NCBI GenBank assembly: GCA_035640355.1
Contig: DASQWI010000007.1
Coordinates: 74,166 to 126,400 of the forward strand
Direction: 5' to 3'
Source: Actinomycetota bacterium
GTDB taxonomy: Bacteria > Actinomycetota > UBA4738 > HRBIN12
Length of the DNA: 52,235 nucleotides
This document shows positions 24,001 through 32,342 of this stretch, one piece after another. Each line of letters opens with the position of its first letter. The stretch's first letter is position 1. The position numbers and the translations under genes are program-made. The notes under the pieces are model-generated. The model was not told the origin of the DNA, ran no database searches, and saw only the letters and a program-made list of their open reading frames with translations.

Positions 24001-25095
24001 TCACGCCAGGCGAGTCGACTCGAACCACCGTTCGTGGAGGGCGCGTTCTGCGGCCTCGACGGTGTCTACGGCGACCGTCAGATGAACCGTGCCCCGGCCA
24101 CCCTCTGGCGAATGGACGATCTGAAGGTCCTCGATGTTCACCTGGGCCTCCCCCATCGTCGAAGTCAACTCGGCGAGGACGCCGGGTCGGTCCGGAACGG
24201 GTACCTGCAACACGGCGACGCCGGCTCGCACCTGCGGCTTGGCAGCCAGCTGGAGTCGCGCCGTCTTCGCTTCGGCGAACGCCGACTCCACACCGCCGCC
24301 GTCCTCGGCCACGACCAGATCCCGGAGCGCCTCCAGGCGCTCGACGTACAGGTCGATGGCTCGACCGATCGCCGCCCCGTTCGCCAGGAGGATGTCGCTC
24401 CATAGGTGGGGGTTCGACGCTGCGAGACGCGTGAGGTCACGGAACCCTCCCGCCGCGAGCAGCAGGATCTCTGGCTCGCCGGCCTCTTCGCGCGCGGCCA
24501 GTCCCATGAGCGCCGTGGACGCTACTTGGGGCAGGTGGCTGACCATGGCGACGAGTCGGTCGTGCCGCTCGGCGTCCATCCGGATCGGACGGGCGCCGAC
24601 GCGCGACACCCAGCCCTCGAGTCGCGCTAGGGAGGCGTCGTCGCTCGGCTCGGCGGGGGTCAAGACCCACACGACCCCGTCGAGAACCGACGGCGATGCG
24701 TGATCCGGCCCAGATCGTTCGGAACCGCCCATCGGGTGCCCGCCCACGTACCGGCGCAGCCCGTCAACCCGTACGCGCGACTCGACCTCCACCATTACGT
24801 GAGACTTCACACTCGCAACGTCGGTCACCACGGCGTCCGGTGCCAGGCCGAGAGCCTCGACCACGAGTCCACCGACAACGGGTATCGGTGTGCACACGAA
24901 CACGATGGTGGCGCCTCGAACGCATTCATCGAGATCGGTCGCCGGCGTGAGGCCGGCCCGCTCCACGGCCCTCGACAGCGCGTCGGGATCGGCGTCGAAG
25001 CCCCGCACCTGATCGCCCGCCCGAGCTCCCGCCATCGCGATCGACGTGCCGATCAGGCCCGTGCCGATCACCGCGACCCGCTCTGCCGACCTCAT
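24001..25095 (-). CDS. tyrA: prephenate dehydrogenase with C-terminal ACT domain
   Basis: Oxidatively decarboxylates prephenate to 4-hydroxyphenylpyruvate (tyrosine branch). A Rossmann NAD(P) domain (VAVIGTGLIGTSIAMAG) is followed by the helical dimerisation domain with GGHPMGGSE, HDRLVAMVSHLPQ and AAGGFRDLTRLAASNPHLW. A C-terminal ACT domain from about residue 285 (VPDRPGVLAELTSTMGEAQV) suggests amino-acid feedback. The ATG at 25095 begins MRSAERVAVIG and has GAGGG upstream; an alternative start at 25116 would overlap aroH. Confidence 0.94.
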   Translation of the reverse strand: MRSAERVAVIGTGLIGTSIAMAGARAGDQVRGFDADPDALSRAVERAGLTPATDLDECVRGATIVFVCTPIPVVGGLVVEALGLAPDAVVTDVASVKSHVMVEVESRVRVDGLRRYVGGHPMGGSERSGPDHASPSVLDGVVWVLTPAEPSDDASLARLEGWVSRVGARPIRMDAERHDRLVAMVSHLPQVASTALMGLAAREEAGEPEILLLAAGGFRDLTRLAASNPHLWSDILLANGAAIGRAIDLYVERLEALRDLVVAEDGGGVESAFAEAKTARLQLAAKPQVRAGVAVLQVPVPDRPGVLAELTSTMGEAQVNIEDLQIVHSPEGGRGTVHLTVAVDTVEAAERALHERWFESTRLA

Positions 25096-25102
25096 CGCGC
25101 CC

Positions 25103-25462
25103 TCACCCCAGGTCATCGCGGAGCGACTCAGCGCCGTCGAGGTAGGGGTGCACCACCTCGCGCTGAGCTCGGTCGGTGTGGAAGTGCATCAGGACGCGGA
25201 CGACCCTCGGCATCGCGCCAGCGACCGGGATCTCTTGCGCGCACATCAGCGGAACGCGTCCCAGCCCGAGACGTCGGGCAGCCTCGGCCGGGAACGCGGA
25301 GCGAAGGTCCTCCGTCGCTGTGAAGAAGACGCTGACGATGTCGTCGGCTTCGACGGCGTTGCGATCGAGCATCGCGCTCAGAAGACGCCCCGTCGCCGAC
25401 AACACGTCATCGGCCGTGTCGTCGTTCACCCGGATCGCGCCCCGGGCGGCCCGAACGCTCAT
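25103..25462 (-). CDS. aroH: chorismate mutase, AroH type
   Basis: A 119-residue AroH-fold chorismate mutase that turns chorismate into prephenate, the substrate of the tyrA product just downstream. Recognisable segments are the N-terminal VRAARGAIRV, DIVSVFFTATEDLRSAFPAEAAR, the VPLMCAQEIPVAGAMPRVVRVLMH strand region and the C-terminal HPYLDGAESLRDDL. Active-site Arg, Glu and Cys of the Bacillus enzyme have counterparts. Seven bases separate its stop from tyrA. Confidence 0.95.
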   Translation of the reverse strand: MSVRAARGAIRVNDDTADDVLSATGRLLSAMLDRNAVEADDIVSVFFTATEDLRSAFPAEAARRLGLGRVPLMCAQEIPVAGAMPRVVRVLMHFHTDRAQREVVHPYLDGAESLRDDLG

Positions 25463-25508
25463 CGCTGTCCTTCCGTCTCTTTGGCCGTCCCCGCCGCGGG
25501 GCGTAACG

Positions 25509-26228
25509 CTACAGGCCGGCGACGCGGTACAAGCCGCGAACCTCCTCCGCCGTCAGGTCTCGAACCTCACCGGGCTTGAGCTTCCCGAGCCTGATCGGTC
25601 CCAGCCGAGTTCGGACCAGCCGGCGCACGGGAAGGCCGACGGCATCGAGCATTCGGCGCACCTCCCGTTTCCGCCCCTCGGTCATGACGAGGCGGATCGC
25701 GCCGCGGTCACCGCTGTGCCCGACGCTCTGCGCCACGACGGCACGCGCGACACCATCCTGGAGCTGCACCCCCCGGCGCAGCCGGGCGACGTGCCGTTCG
25801 GTGACCGTCCCCTCGACCTCCGCGAGGTACTCCTTCTCCACTCCGTGACGGGGGTGCGCAAGCCGATGGGCCAGCTCGCCGTCGTTCGTCAGGAGCAACA
25901 ACCCCTCGGTGTCTCGGTCGAGCCGCCCCACGGCGAACACGCGCGAACCGCTCGGTAGGTAACGGCGAAGGTCTCGTTCGGCGTGGGCGTCTCTCATCGT
26001 GGTGGTGACGCCGTGGGGCTTGTGGAAGGCGAGGTACCGCAGCCCCGGATCCACGCTGATGCGCTGTCCGTCGACGTGAACCTCGTCTCGTTCGGCGTCG
26101 ACACGGTCGCCCAGGCGAGCGGTCCGGCCGTTGACGGTCACGCGACCGCCCGCGATCAGCTCCTCCGAAGCGCGTCGAGAGCCATATCCCGCCCGCGCCA
26201 GCGCGCGCTGGAGGCGTTCAACCGGCAT
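25509..26228 (-). CDS. rluB: 23S rRNA pseudouridine synthase, RsuA/RluB family
   Basis: Isomerises a specific uridine in rRNA to pseudouridine. An N-terminal S4 RNA-binding domain (VERLQRALARAGYGSRRASEELI) precedes the catalytic domain with the active Asp in VGRLDRDTEGLLLLTNDGELA and the conserved KEYLAEVEG and GRKREVRRML. The 239 residues match RluB-type enzymes. It follows scpB by seven bases, the arrangement seen across Gram-positive bacteria. RluB is assigned over RsuA by context and length. Confidence 0.92.
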   Translation of the reverse strand: MPVERLQRALARAGYGSRRASEELIAGGRVTVNGRTARLGDRVDAERDEVHVDGQRISVDPGLRYLAFHKPHGVTTTMRDAHAERDLRRYLPSGSRVFAVGRLDRDTEGLLLLTNDGELAHRLAHPRHGVEKEYLAEVEGTVTERHVARLRRGVQLQDGVARAVVAQSVGHSGDRGAIRLVMTEGRKREVRRMLDAVGLPVRRLVRTRLGPIRLGKLKPGEVRDLTAEEVRGLYRVAGL

Positions 26229-26235
26229 GGTTCGT

Positions 26236-26850
26236 TCAGTCGGTCGAGGACTCCGCGCCGTCGTCCTGCGTCACGTCGCCGTCGCCGTCGTCTTCACCGA
26301 GGGACGCGCGAAGGGTACCGTCGCCGTTCCCGAGCAGTGGCGCGAGTGGTGGCAACCCCGACAGAGAGGGCAAGCCGATCCGCTCCAGGAACTCCGGCGT
26401 GGTGCCGAACAGCACGGGCCGGCCGGGCTTCTCGTCACGTCCGGCCTCGGCGACGAGGCCGCGGTCGGAAAGGGCGCGGAGAACACCGTCAGAGTTCACG
26501 CCGCGGATCGACGAGACCTGGTGGCGGGTCACCGGCTGCTTGTACGCGACGATGGCCAGCGTCTCGAGCATCGCCTTCGTGAGCCGAGCGTGGCGCGTCG
26601 AGACGACGTAGCGTTCGATGACGGCCGCGGCGTCCGGATGCGTGGCCAACTGCCACCCTCCCGCGACATTGCGAAGGACGATGCCGGCATCGCGCTCCTC
26701 GTACCGTCGCGCGAGCTCCTCACAGAGCTCCTCGGCGTCGCGTCGTTCGATCTCGAGCGCGTCAGCGATGGCGACGGCCGTTACCGGCTCGTCGGAGACG
26801 AACAACAACGCCTCCAGCCGTCGCAGCGGCTCGGTGCGGTCATCGGGCAT
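26236..26850 (-). CDS. scpB: segregation and condensation protein B
   Basis: The kite-type winged-helix subunit of the SMC-ScpAB chromosome condensin. LEALLFVSDEPVTAVAIADAL opens the first winged helix; the second includes LTKAMLETLAIVAYKQPVTRHQVSSIRGVNSDGVL and LVAEAGRDEKPGRPVLFGTT. The tail is acidic. The ATG at 26850 fits the family N-terminus and overlaps the scpA stop by 11 bases. The 204 residues are normal. Confidence 0.96.
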   Translation of the reverse strand: MPDDRTEPLRRLEALLFVSDEPVTAVAIADALEIERRDAEELCEELARRYEERDAGIVLRNVAGGWQLATHPDAAAVIERYVVSTRHARLTKAMLETLAIVAYKQPVTRHQVSSIRGVNSDGVLRALSDRGLVAEAGRDEKPGRPVLFGTTPEFLERIGLPSLSGLPPLAPLLGNGDGTLRASLGEDDGDGDVTQDDGAESSTD

Positions 26851-27598
26851 GCAGTCGTTCCCCCTCCCAGCTGACGACGATCTCACCGAACGTCTGCGCC
26901 TGCGCGAGATCCACCTTCCCCTCTCGATACAAGTCGAGCAGCGCCAGGAACCGAACGACGACCTGGATCCGCTCCTCGCAGTCGGCGACCAGATCCCGGA
27001 AGGAAGCCTGCCCGAGCTCGCCGAGACGCGAACGCACCGCGTCGAGCGCCTCCGCCATCGTGTAGCGGATCGGTGTGACGTGCCCGAGGTCAAGGAGCGG
27101 CGGCGGGCGCAGGACGATGGCGGCGGCCTGCGCCAGGTCGTCGGGCGTGACGCGCTCCAGAACGTCGGGATACAGGTGTGCGAACTCCGGAGGGGGGCCC
27201 GCTTCGCGCCTGAACAGCCTGGCCTCCTCCTCGGCGCGGCGTTGCACTTCCGCGGCGACGCGACGAAATGCGGCGAGCTCGAGTGAACGCGCGTACACGA
27301 GGTCCGGCGAGATCCCGATCATGTCCTCCTCGTCGAGGACCTCGTGCCGCGGCATCAGCCGGCCCACCTTCAGCTCGAGGAGCACGGCGGATGCGGCGAG
27401 GAACCACGTCGCCTCCTCCAAGTCCCACCCCTCGGTGTCCTTGGCGCGTTCGAGGAACCGGTCGGTGACCGTGGCGATCGACACGTCGCACACGTCGATC
27501 TTGTGATCGAGGATCAGCTCCGCCAGGAGCCGGAACGGTCCGCTGAAAACGGGGAGTTCGACCGCGAACGTGCTCTCCGCGACGGGGGGCTCGCTCAT
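26840..27598 (-). CDS. scpA: segregation and condensation protein A
   Basis: The kleisin subunit that bridges SMC heads in the bacterial condensin. The N-terminal helix has FSGPFRLLAELILDHKIDVCDVSIATVTDRFL, then FLAASAVLLELKVGRLMPR. The central linker is acidic and low in conservation. The C-terminal winged helix ends in VRFLALLDLYREGKVDLAQAQTFGEIVVSW. The 252 residues are typical. The SMC partner gene is not in the window. Confidence 0.96.
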   Translation of the reverse strand: MSEPPVAESTFAVELPVFSGPFRLLAELILDHKIDVCDVSIATVTDRFLERAKDTEGWDLEEATWFLAASAVLLELKVGRLMPRHEVLDEEDMIGISPDLVYARSLELAAFRRVAAEVQRRAEEEARLFRREAGPPPEFAHLYPDVLERVTPDDLAQAAAIVLRPPPLLDLGHVTPIRYTMAEALDAVRSRLGELGQASFRDLVADCEERIQVVVRFLALLDLYREGKVDLAQAQTFGEIVVSWEGERLHAR

Positions 27599-27625
27599 CT
27601 CGTAATCATCCGCTCGCTCCGCTCG

Positions 27626-28663
27626 CTAGGCGAGGTTCATCGCCGTGCGAACGGCCTTCATCGTCTCCTCGACCACGGGTCCCACCTTCTCGCGTCCTTC
27701 GGCCAGGATCTTCTCGGCGACCCCAGGCGTGCGCTCGAGCTCTTCGCGACGATCTCGAAACGGCGCGTAGTACGCGACGATGCGGTCTGCCAGGTTCGTC
27801 TTGCAGTCGACGCATGGCAACGCGCCGGTGCTGCAGTTCTCGCGCGTCCACTCGTAGATGTCCTGCGAGAAGAGCCGGTGCAGCGCGAAGATCGGACAGA
27901 TGTCCGGCCGTCCGGGATCGCCGAGACGCACTTTCATCGGATCGGTGATGAAGCTTCGGACCTTTCGCCGGATCGTCGCCTCGTCGTCGCGCACATCGAT
28001 CGTGTTGTCGAGCGACTTGCTCATCTTGCGGCCGTCCGATCCCGGGACCGAAGGGGCGTTCGAAAGCAGCGCCCGCGGCTCGACCAGCACGTCTCCGTAG
28101 TGACGGTTGAACCGGCGAACGAGCTCGCGCGTGAGCTCCACGTGCGAGACCTGATCCTCCCCGACCGGGATGAGCTCGCCCTTCACGATCGTGATGTCGA
28201 CGGTCTGCAACACCGGGTAGCCGAGCAAGCCGAAGTTCGCCACATCGCGTTCGGCCATGTCGCGGAGGCGTTCCTTGTACGTTGGGACTCGCTCGAGCCA
28301 GCCGAGCGGCGTGATCATCCCGAGCAGGAGCGTCAGCTCGGCGACCTCCTTGACGTCGGATTGGCGATAGAAGGTGACGCGGTTCGGGTCGACGCCGGCG
28401 GCGACCAGATCGAGCGCCAACGTGCGGACGTTCTCTGGCAGTTCCTCCGTCCGGTCGTAGTGCGTCGTCAGCATGTGCCAGTCCGCCAGGAAGTAGAACG
28501 CCTCATGGTCTTCCTGCAGACGGACGAGGTTCATCACGTTGCCAAACCAGTGACCGATGTGCATCGGTCCGGTGGGGCGGAACCCCGTCAGCACTCGCCC
28601 CTTCGCGTCGGGCGGCGCGATGGCGTGGTGATCGCGGCGAGCGCTGCTCCGAGAGGACGTCAC
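27626..28663 (-). CDS. trpS: tryptophanyl-tRNA synthetase
   Basis: A class Ic aminoacyl-tRNA synthetase charging tRNA-Trp. It has the HIGH signature in FRPTGPMHIGHWFGN, a KMSKS loop (GRKMSKSLDN), QTVDITIVKGELIPVGEDQVSHVELTREL in the active site and a PCVDCK segment near the C-terminus. The GTG at 28663 is preferred because residues before it (to 28768) have no family resemblance and the synthetase core begins about 25 residues later. No strong ribosome site is visible, so the start is uncertain. 345 residues. Confidence 0.95.
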   Translation of the reverse strand: MTSSRSSARRDHHAIAPPDAKGRVLTGFRPTGPMHIGHWFGNVMNLVRLQEDHEAFYFLADWHMLTTHYDRTEELPENVRTLALDLVAAGVDPNRVTFYRQSDVKEVAELTLLLGMITPLGWLERVPTYKERLRDMAERDVANFGLLGYPVLQTVDITIVKGELIPVGEDQVSHVELTRELVRRFNRHYGDVLVEPRALLSNAPSVPGSDGRKMSKSLDNTIDVRDDEATIRRKVRSFITDPMKVRLGDPGRPDICPIFALHRLFSQDIYEWTRENCSTGALPCVDCKTNLADRIVAYYAPFRDRREELERTPGVAEKILAEGREKVGPVVEETMKAVRTAMNLA

Positions 28664-28706
28664 GATGCGGCCGATGATAACGCCGAGGGTCCGCCGTCTC
28701 GGGACG

Positions 28707-29360
28707 TCACACGACGCAGTCGGTGCCCGCGGCGAGATTGCAGGCGATGTTGCCGAACGCGGCGGCAATGGAACGAAACGGCCCCGACAGCACGAAGAAG
28801 ATCACCAACACGAACAGGACGAGGTACTGCTCGAGGTTGAGGAACACCTCGCGTGCGCGAGGCGACAGGAACGGCGCCAGCAGCCTGGAGCCATCGAAGC
28901 CGGGGATCGGCATCAACTGGAAGCCGAACATGTACGCGTTCACGATCACCCACGCGAACGCGAAGAGCTGGAGCTCACCAGACGCGCCGAGCCGGATGGG
29001 GATGCCACCCACGAAGATCAGGACGACGTTCGCGACCAGGCCCGCCGACGCGATCAGCAGCGTGTCCCGCCGGTGCTGGCGCAGATAGGAGGCGTCACGC
29101 GGGAGCGGTTTAGCGTACGCGAAGATCGGCAGCAGGAACGCTCCGCGAGCCGCGATGAGGATCAGCCCCAGGATCGGAAGGATCACCGACCCGAACGGGT
29201 CGATCAGCGGTCGCGGATTGAACGTCAGTCTCCCCCACCGACGTGGCGTGGGATCCCCCAGCCGCACCGCGACGAACGCGTGCGCGTACTCGTGCAGCAC
29301 GAGTGCCGGGACGAGCGAGATCGCCAGGTAGAGCGCGAACCTGAGGTTCTCGAGATCCAT
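28707..29360 (-). CDS. M50-family (site-2-protease-like) membrane metalloprotease
   Basis: A 217-residue polytopic membrane zinc protease. The first membrane segment carries HEYAH (HExxH zinc motif), and the later motif is PIPGFDG, close to the NPDG third-ligand motif of S2P enzymes. Four or five hydrophobic segments are visible. Members of this short subfamily lack PDZ domains, and their substrates are mostly unknown. The ATG at 29360 begins MDLENLRFALYLAISL and lies 4 bases after the deoA stop. Confidence 0.88.
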   Translation of the reverse strand: MDLENLRFALYLAISLVPALVLHEYAHAFVAVRLGDPTPRRWGRLTFNPRPLIDPFGSVILPILGLILIAARGAFLLPIFAYAKPLPRDASYLRQHRRDTLLIASAGLVANVVLIFVGGIPIRLGASGELQLFAFAWVIVNAYMFGFQLMPIPGFDGSRLLAPFLSPRAREVFLNLEQYLVLFVLVIFFVLSGPFRSIAAAFGNIACNLAAGTDCVV

Positions 29361-29364
29361 CGCT

Positions 29365-30681
29365 CTAGTCTCCGTACCAGCTGAACACGAGCGGCGGCAC
29401 GTCGACCGGTTCGTCACCAATGGTGATCGCGGCCGCGATCCGTGTGAGGCAGGTCTCCGCGTCCTCTTCGCTCCGCGCGTGCACCGACCCCAGCGGCTGT
29501 CCGCTCTCGACGCGGTCACCGATCTTGGGCCGGAACACGATACCGACGGCAGGATCGATCGGATCGCCCTTTCGCTTCCGCCCCGCACCGAGGTCGGCGC
29601 TGGCGCGGCCCAACGATTCCGCGTCCACGGTGGTGAGATAGCCGTCGCGCTCAGCCAGGATCAGCGTGACGACCGGAGCTCGAGGCAGAACGGCTTCCGG
29701 CTCGTCAACGACGGCCGCTTCGCCGCCCTGCGAATCGATCATCTTCCGGAACGACTCGAGCGCTTCACCTGAATCGATCGCCTTGGCGGCTCGTGCGCGC
29801 CCCTCTCCCATGGCGATCCCCGTCAACCTGCTGAGCGCCTCGCCGGCGAACATCACCGCGGCGTCGCGAAGCCGTCCGTGCATCTCGCCTCGGAGGAGCG
29901 CCACCGCCTCCTGGATGTCGAGCGCGTTGCCGATCGCGTCGCCGAGCGGCTGCGACATGTCGGTCACTGCGCACCGCGTTCGGTGGCCCCAGTCGGTCGC
30001 GAGCTTCGCGCACGCCTTCGCCAGCGCCGTTGCGTCCTCGGGCGTCTTCATGAATGTGCCGCTCCCCGCCTTCACGTCGAGCAGGATCAGGTCGGTTCCC
30101 ACGGCGAGCTTCTTGGACATGACGCTTGCGGCGATCAGCGGGATCGACGGCACCGTTGCCGTCACGTCGCGAAGGGCGTACAGCGCCCCGTCGGCAGGAA
30201 CCACGTCCGCGGTCTGCGCCGCCACCGCGCACCCGATCTGTTCGACCTGGCGCTCGAACGCGTCCGGCTCGAGATCCGTTCGGAATCCCGGTATCGCCTC
30301 GAGCTTGTCGAGCGTTCCGCCCGTGTGCCCGAGACCTCGGCCGGACAGCTTGGCCACGGCGAGACCGAGTGAGGCCGCGAGCGGGGCGAACAGCAGCGTC
30401 ACGCCGTCCGCGACGCCACCGGTCGAGTGCTTGTCGACCTTCGGGCGCGTGACCCCTTCGAGCGGGATCGTTCGCCCGGAATCGACCATCGCCCGGGTCA
30501 GCGCCAGCGTCTCGGCGTCGTCGAGCCCGTTGACGAAGGCCGCCATCAGGAACGCCGACGCCTGGTAGTCGGGGATCTCTCCCCGGGCGTATCCGAGGAT
30601 GAACGCCCGCAGGTCGTCCGGGTCCAGGCGGCCGCCATCACGCTTGACCTCGAGGACACGGCGCGGATCCGTGATGCTCAC
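29365..30681 (-). CDS. deoA: pyrimidine-nucleoside / thymidine phosphorylase
   Basis: Phosphorolyses thymidine, uridine or deoxyuridine in nucleoside salvage. Conserved family segments are VKRDGGRL, the phosphate site KHSTGGVADGVTLLFAPL, GRGLGHTGGTLDKLEAIPG, LDVKAGSGTFMKTPEDA and the C-terminal domain with VGIVFRPKIGDRVESGQPL. The GTG at 30681 starts the family-like VSITDPRRVLEVKRDGG; an upstream start at 30720 is possible. It pairs with deoB upstream, whose product isomerises the sugar phosphate released. Confidence 0.94.
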   Translation of the reverse strand: MSITDPRRVLEVKRDGGRLDPDDLRAFILGYARGEIPDYQASAFLMAAFVNGLDDAETLALTRAMVDSGRTIPLEGVTRPKVDKHSTGGVADGVTLLFAPLAASLGLAVAKLSGRGLGHTGGTLDKLEAIPGFRTDLEPDAFERQVEQIGCAVAAQTADVVPADGALYALRDVTATVPSIPLIAASVMSKKLAVGTDLILLDVKAGSGTFMKTPEDATALAKACAKLATDWGHRTRCAVTDMSQPLGDAIGNALDIQEAVALLRGEMHGRLRDAAVMFAGEALSRLTGIAMGEGRARAAKAIDSGEALESFRKMIDSQGGEAAVVDEPEAVLPRAPVVTLILAERDGYLTTVDAESLGRASADLGAGRKRKGDPIDPAVGIVFRPKIGDRVESGQPLGSVHARSEEDAETCLTRIAAAITIGDEPVDVPPLVFSWYGD

Positions 30682-30798
30682 GTTCTCCGTCGCCCACCTC
30701 TCCAGGAAGCCTGATACCAACCCTCAGGTCGAGGTCGATAGACGGACCTGCGTGCCCAGGCGACCCTCGAGCTCACCTCAAGACTCGACTTCCAATCG

Positions 30799-31989
30799 TC
30801 AGAACCCCATCTGCCGGGCGAAGCTCGTCCCCTCGAGGTCCCACGGCACCCCCAGGAGTTCCGCGGCCGTCGCACCGAGGTCTGCGAAGGACTCTCGGGC
30901 GCCGACGTCGTGCGGCCCACCCGGGACGCCTGCCGCGAGGAGGGGCGTCCGCTCTCGTGAGTGGTCCGTCGAGGGCGTCGTGGGGTCGCAGCCGTGGTCG
31001 CCGGTGAGCAACAACACACCGCCTTCGAGCGCATCGACGACCTCGGGCAAGCGACGGTCGAGAGCCTCTACGGCGTGCGCGTATCCATCGGGGTCGTTCC
31101 GATGGCCGTATTTGCTGTCGAAGTCCACCAGGTTCGCCATGACGAGCGCCGGCGCCGGCCGTCGCAGATATCGGATCGTCAGATCGACGCCGTGATCGTT
31201 CGAGTCCGAATACACGGCCTCGGTAAGCCCCTGCCCCACGAAGATGTCTTGGATCTTGCCCACGCCATACACCGAGACGTCGTTGTCGCGGCACCGCTCG
31301 AGGAGCGTCGGTCCCGGTGGCGGCACCGAGAAGTCGCGGCGCTCGGGTCGCCGGACGAACGCTCCCGGCTCACCGGTGAACGGGCGCGCGATGACCCGAC
31401 CGACGTTGTGTGGGCCGGTCAGCAGACGCCGCGCCACGCGGCACCACTCGTACAGCTGTTGCAGGCTGACGACGTCGGTGTGTGCTGCGATCTGGAAGAC
31501 CGAGTCTCCGCTCGTGTACACGATGGGGCGACCGGTTCGAAGGTGTTCCTCACCCAGTCGGTCGATGATCTCTGTCCCCGATGCCGGGAAATTGCCGAGG
31601 ACCTCACGTCCGATCTGGCGCTCGAACGGCTCGATCACCTCCGGCGGGAACCCGTCGGGATACAGGGGGAACGCTGTGTCGAGGACGATGCCCGACATCT
31701 CCCAGTGACCGGTCGTCGTGTCCTTGCCGGCGGAGCGCTCGGTGAGCCGACCGTGCGCCGTACCGGCCTCGGCGCCCGGTTCCATACCGACGATGTCGGT
31801 GAGCATTCCCAGCCCGAGACTTCCAAGGTTCGGCGCGACGATGCCGCCGACCGCCTTGGCGGTGTTGCCGAGTGTGTCCGACCCCTCGTCGCCGTACGCT
31901 TCGGCGTCTGGCGCGTCTCCCACGCCGAACGAATCGCACACGACGATCAGGACGCGGGGGACGAGCCGCGCCGACTCGGGAGTGGTCAG
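30799..31989 (-). CDS. deoB: phosphopentomutase, probable CTG start
   Basis: Interconverts (deoxy)ribose-1-phosphate and 5-phosphate, linking nucleoside phosphorolysis to central carbon metabolism. It is an alkaline-phosphatase-superfamily metalloenzyme with metal sites in VVCDSFGVGDAPDAE, GDSVFQIAAH, DFDSKYGHRND and LLTGDHGCDPTTPSTDHSRE. The CTG at 31989-31987 lies 11 codons before the conserved VLIVVCDSFG, overlaps the stop of the upstream gene as CTGA and has GAGGG upstream. The nearest in-frame GTG codons (32022, 32034) lie inside that gene. About 396 residues, normal for DeoB. Confidence 0.93.
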   Translation of the reverse strand: MTTPESARLVPRVLIVVCDSFGVGDAPDAEAYGDEGSDTLGNTAKAVGGIVAPNLGSLGLGMLTDIVGMEPGAEAGTAHGRLTERSAGKDTTTGHWEMSGIVLDTAFPLYPDGFPPEVIEPFERQIGREVLGNFPASGTEIIDRLGEEHLRTGRPIVYTSGDSVFQIAAHTDVVSLQQLYEWCRVARRLLTGPHNVGRVIARPFTGEPGAFVRRPERRDFSVPPPGPTLLERCRDNDVSVYGVGKIQDIFVGQGLTEAVYSDSNDHGVDLTIRYLRRPAPALVMANLVDFDSKYGHRNDPDGYAHAVEALDRRLPEVVDALEGGVLLLTGDHGCDPTTPSTDHSRERTPLLAAGVPGGPHDVGARESFADLGATAAELLGVPWDLEGTSFARQMGF

Positions 31990-32342
31990 CGGCCCTCGCC
32001 CTTCTGCTTGCAGTCGATGCACAGGATCGCCCACGGCAGCGCCTCGAGCCGTTCGATCCCGATGGGGTTCCCGCACCGCTCGCACGTCCCGTACGTGCCG
32101 AGCTCCATCTTGGTGAGAGCGCGGTCGACCCACCGAAGATTGGAGCGGAGGGCCTTCATCACCGACAACAACCGCGCGCGCTCGGCCGTGCTGTGCGCGC
32201 TGTCGGCGAATCCACGCTCGACGTCGATCGCTGCGTCGTCGGAGTCGGGATCGCCCCCCTGCTCGACGATCTCCTTGCGCAGGTTCTCTCGCTGCTGCTC
32301 GAGCTCAGCGCGGAGCTCCGCCAGCTTCGACGGCTCCAACAC
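31986..32342 (-). CDS. TraR/DksA-family zinc-finger protein
   Basis: A 118-residue protein with an N-terminal coiled coil (LAELRAELEQQRENLRKEI) and a C-terminal four-cysteine zinc finger (CERCG...CIDCK). The acidic DDAAIDVERG lies near the coiled-coil tip, where DksA places the residues that enter the RNA polymerase secondary channel. It probably modulates transcription initiation; this is inference from the family. The GTG has GGAGGGGGAAACC upstream. Its 5' end overlaps the xerD 3' end by 38 bases. Confidence 0.88.
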   Translation of the reverse strand: MLEPSKLAELRAELEQQRENLRKEIVEQGGDPDSDDAAIDVERGFADSAHSTAERARLLSVMKALRSNLRWVDRALTKMELGTYGTCERCGNPIGIERLEALPWAILCIDCKQKGEGR

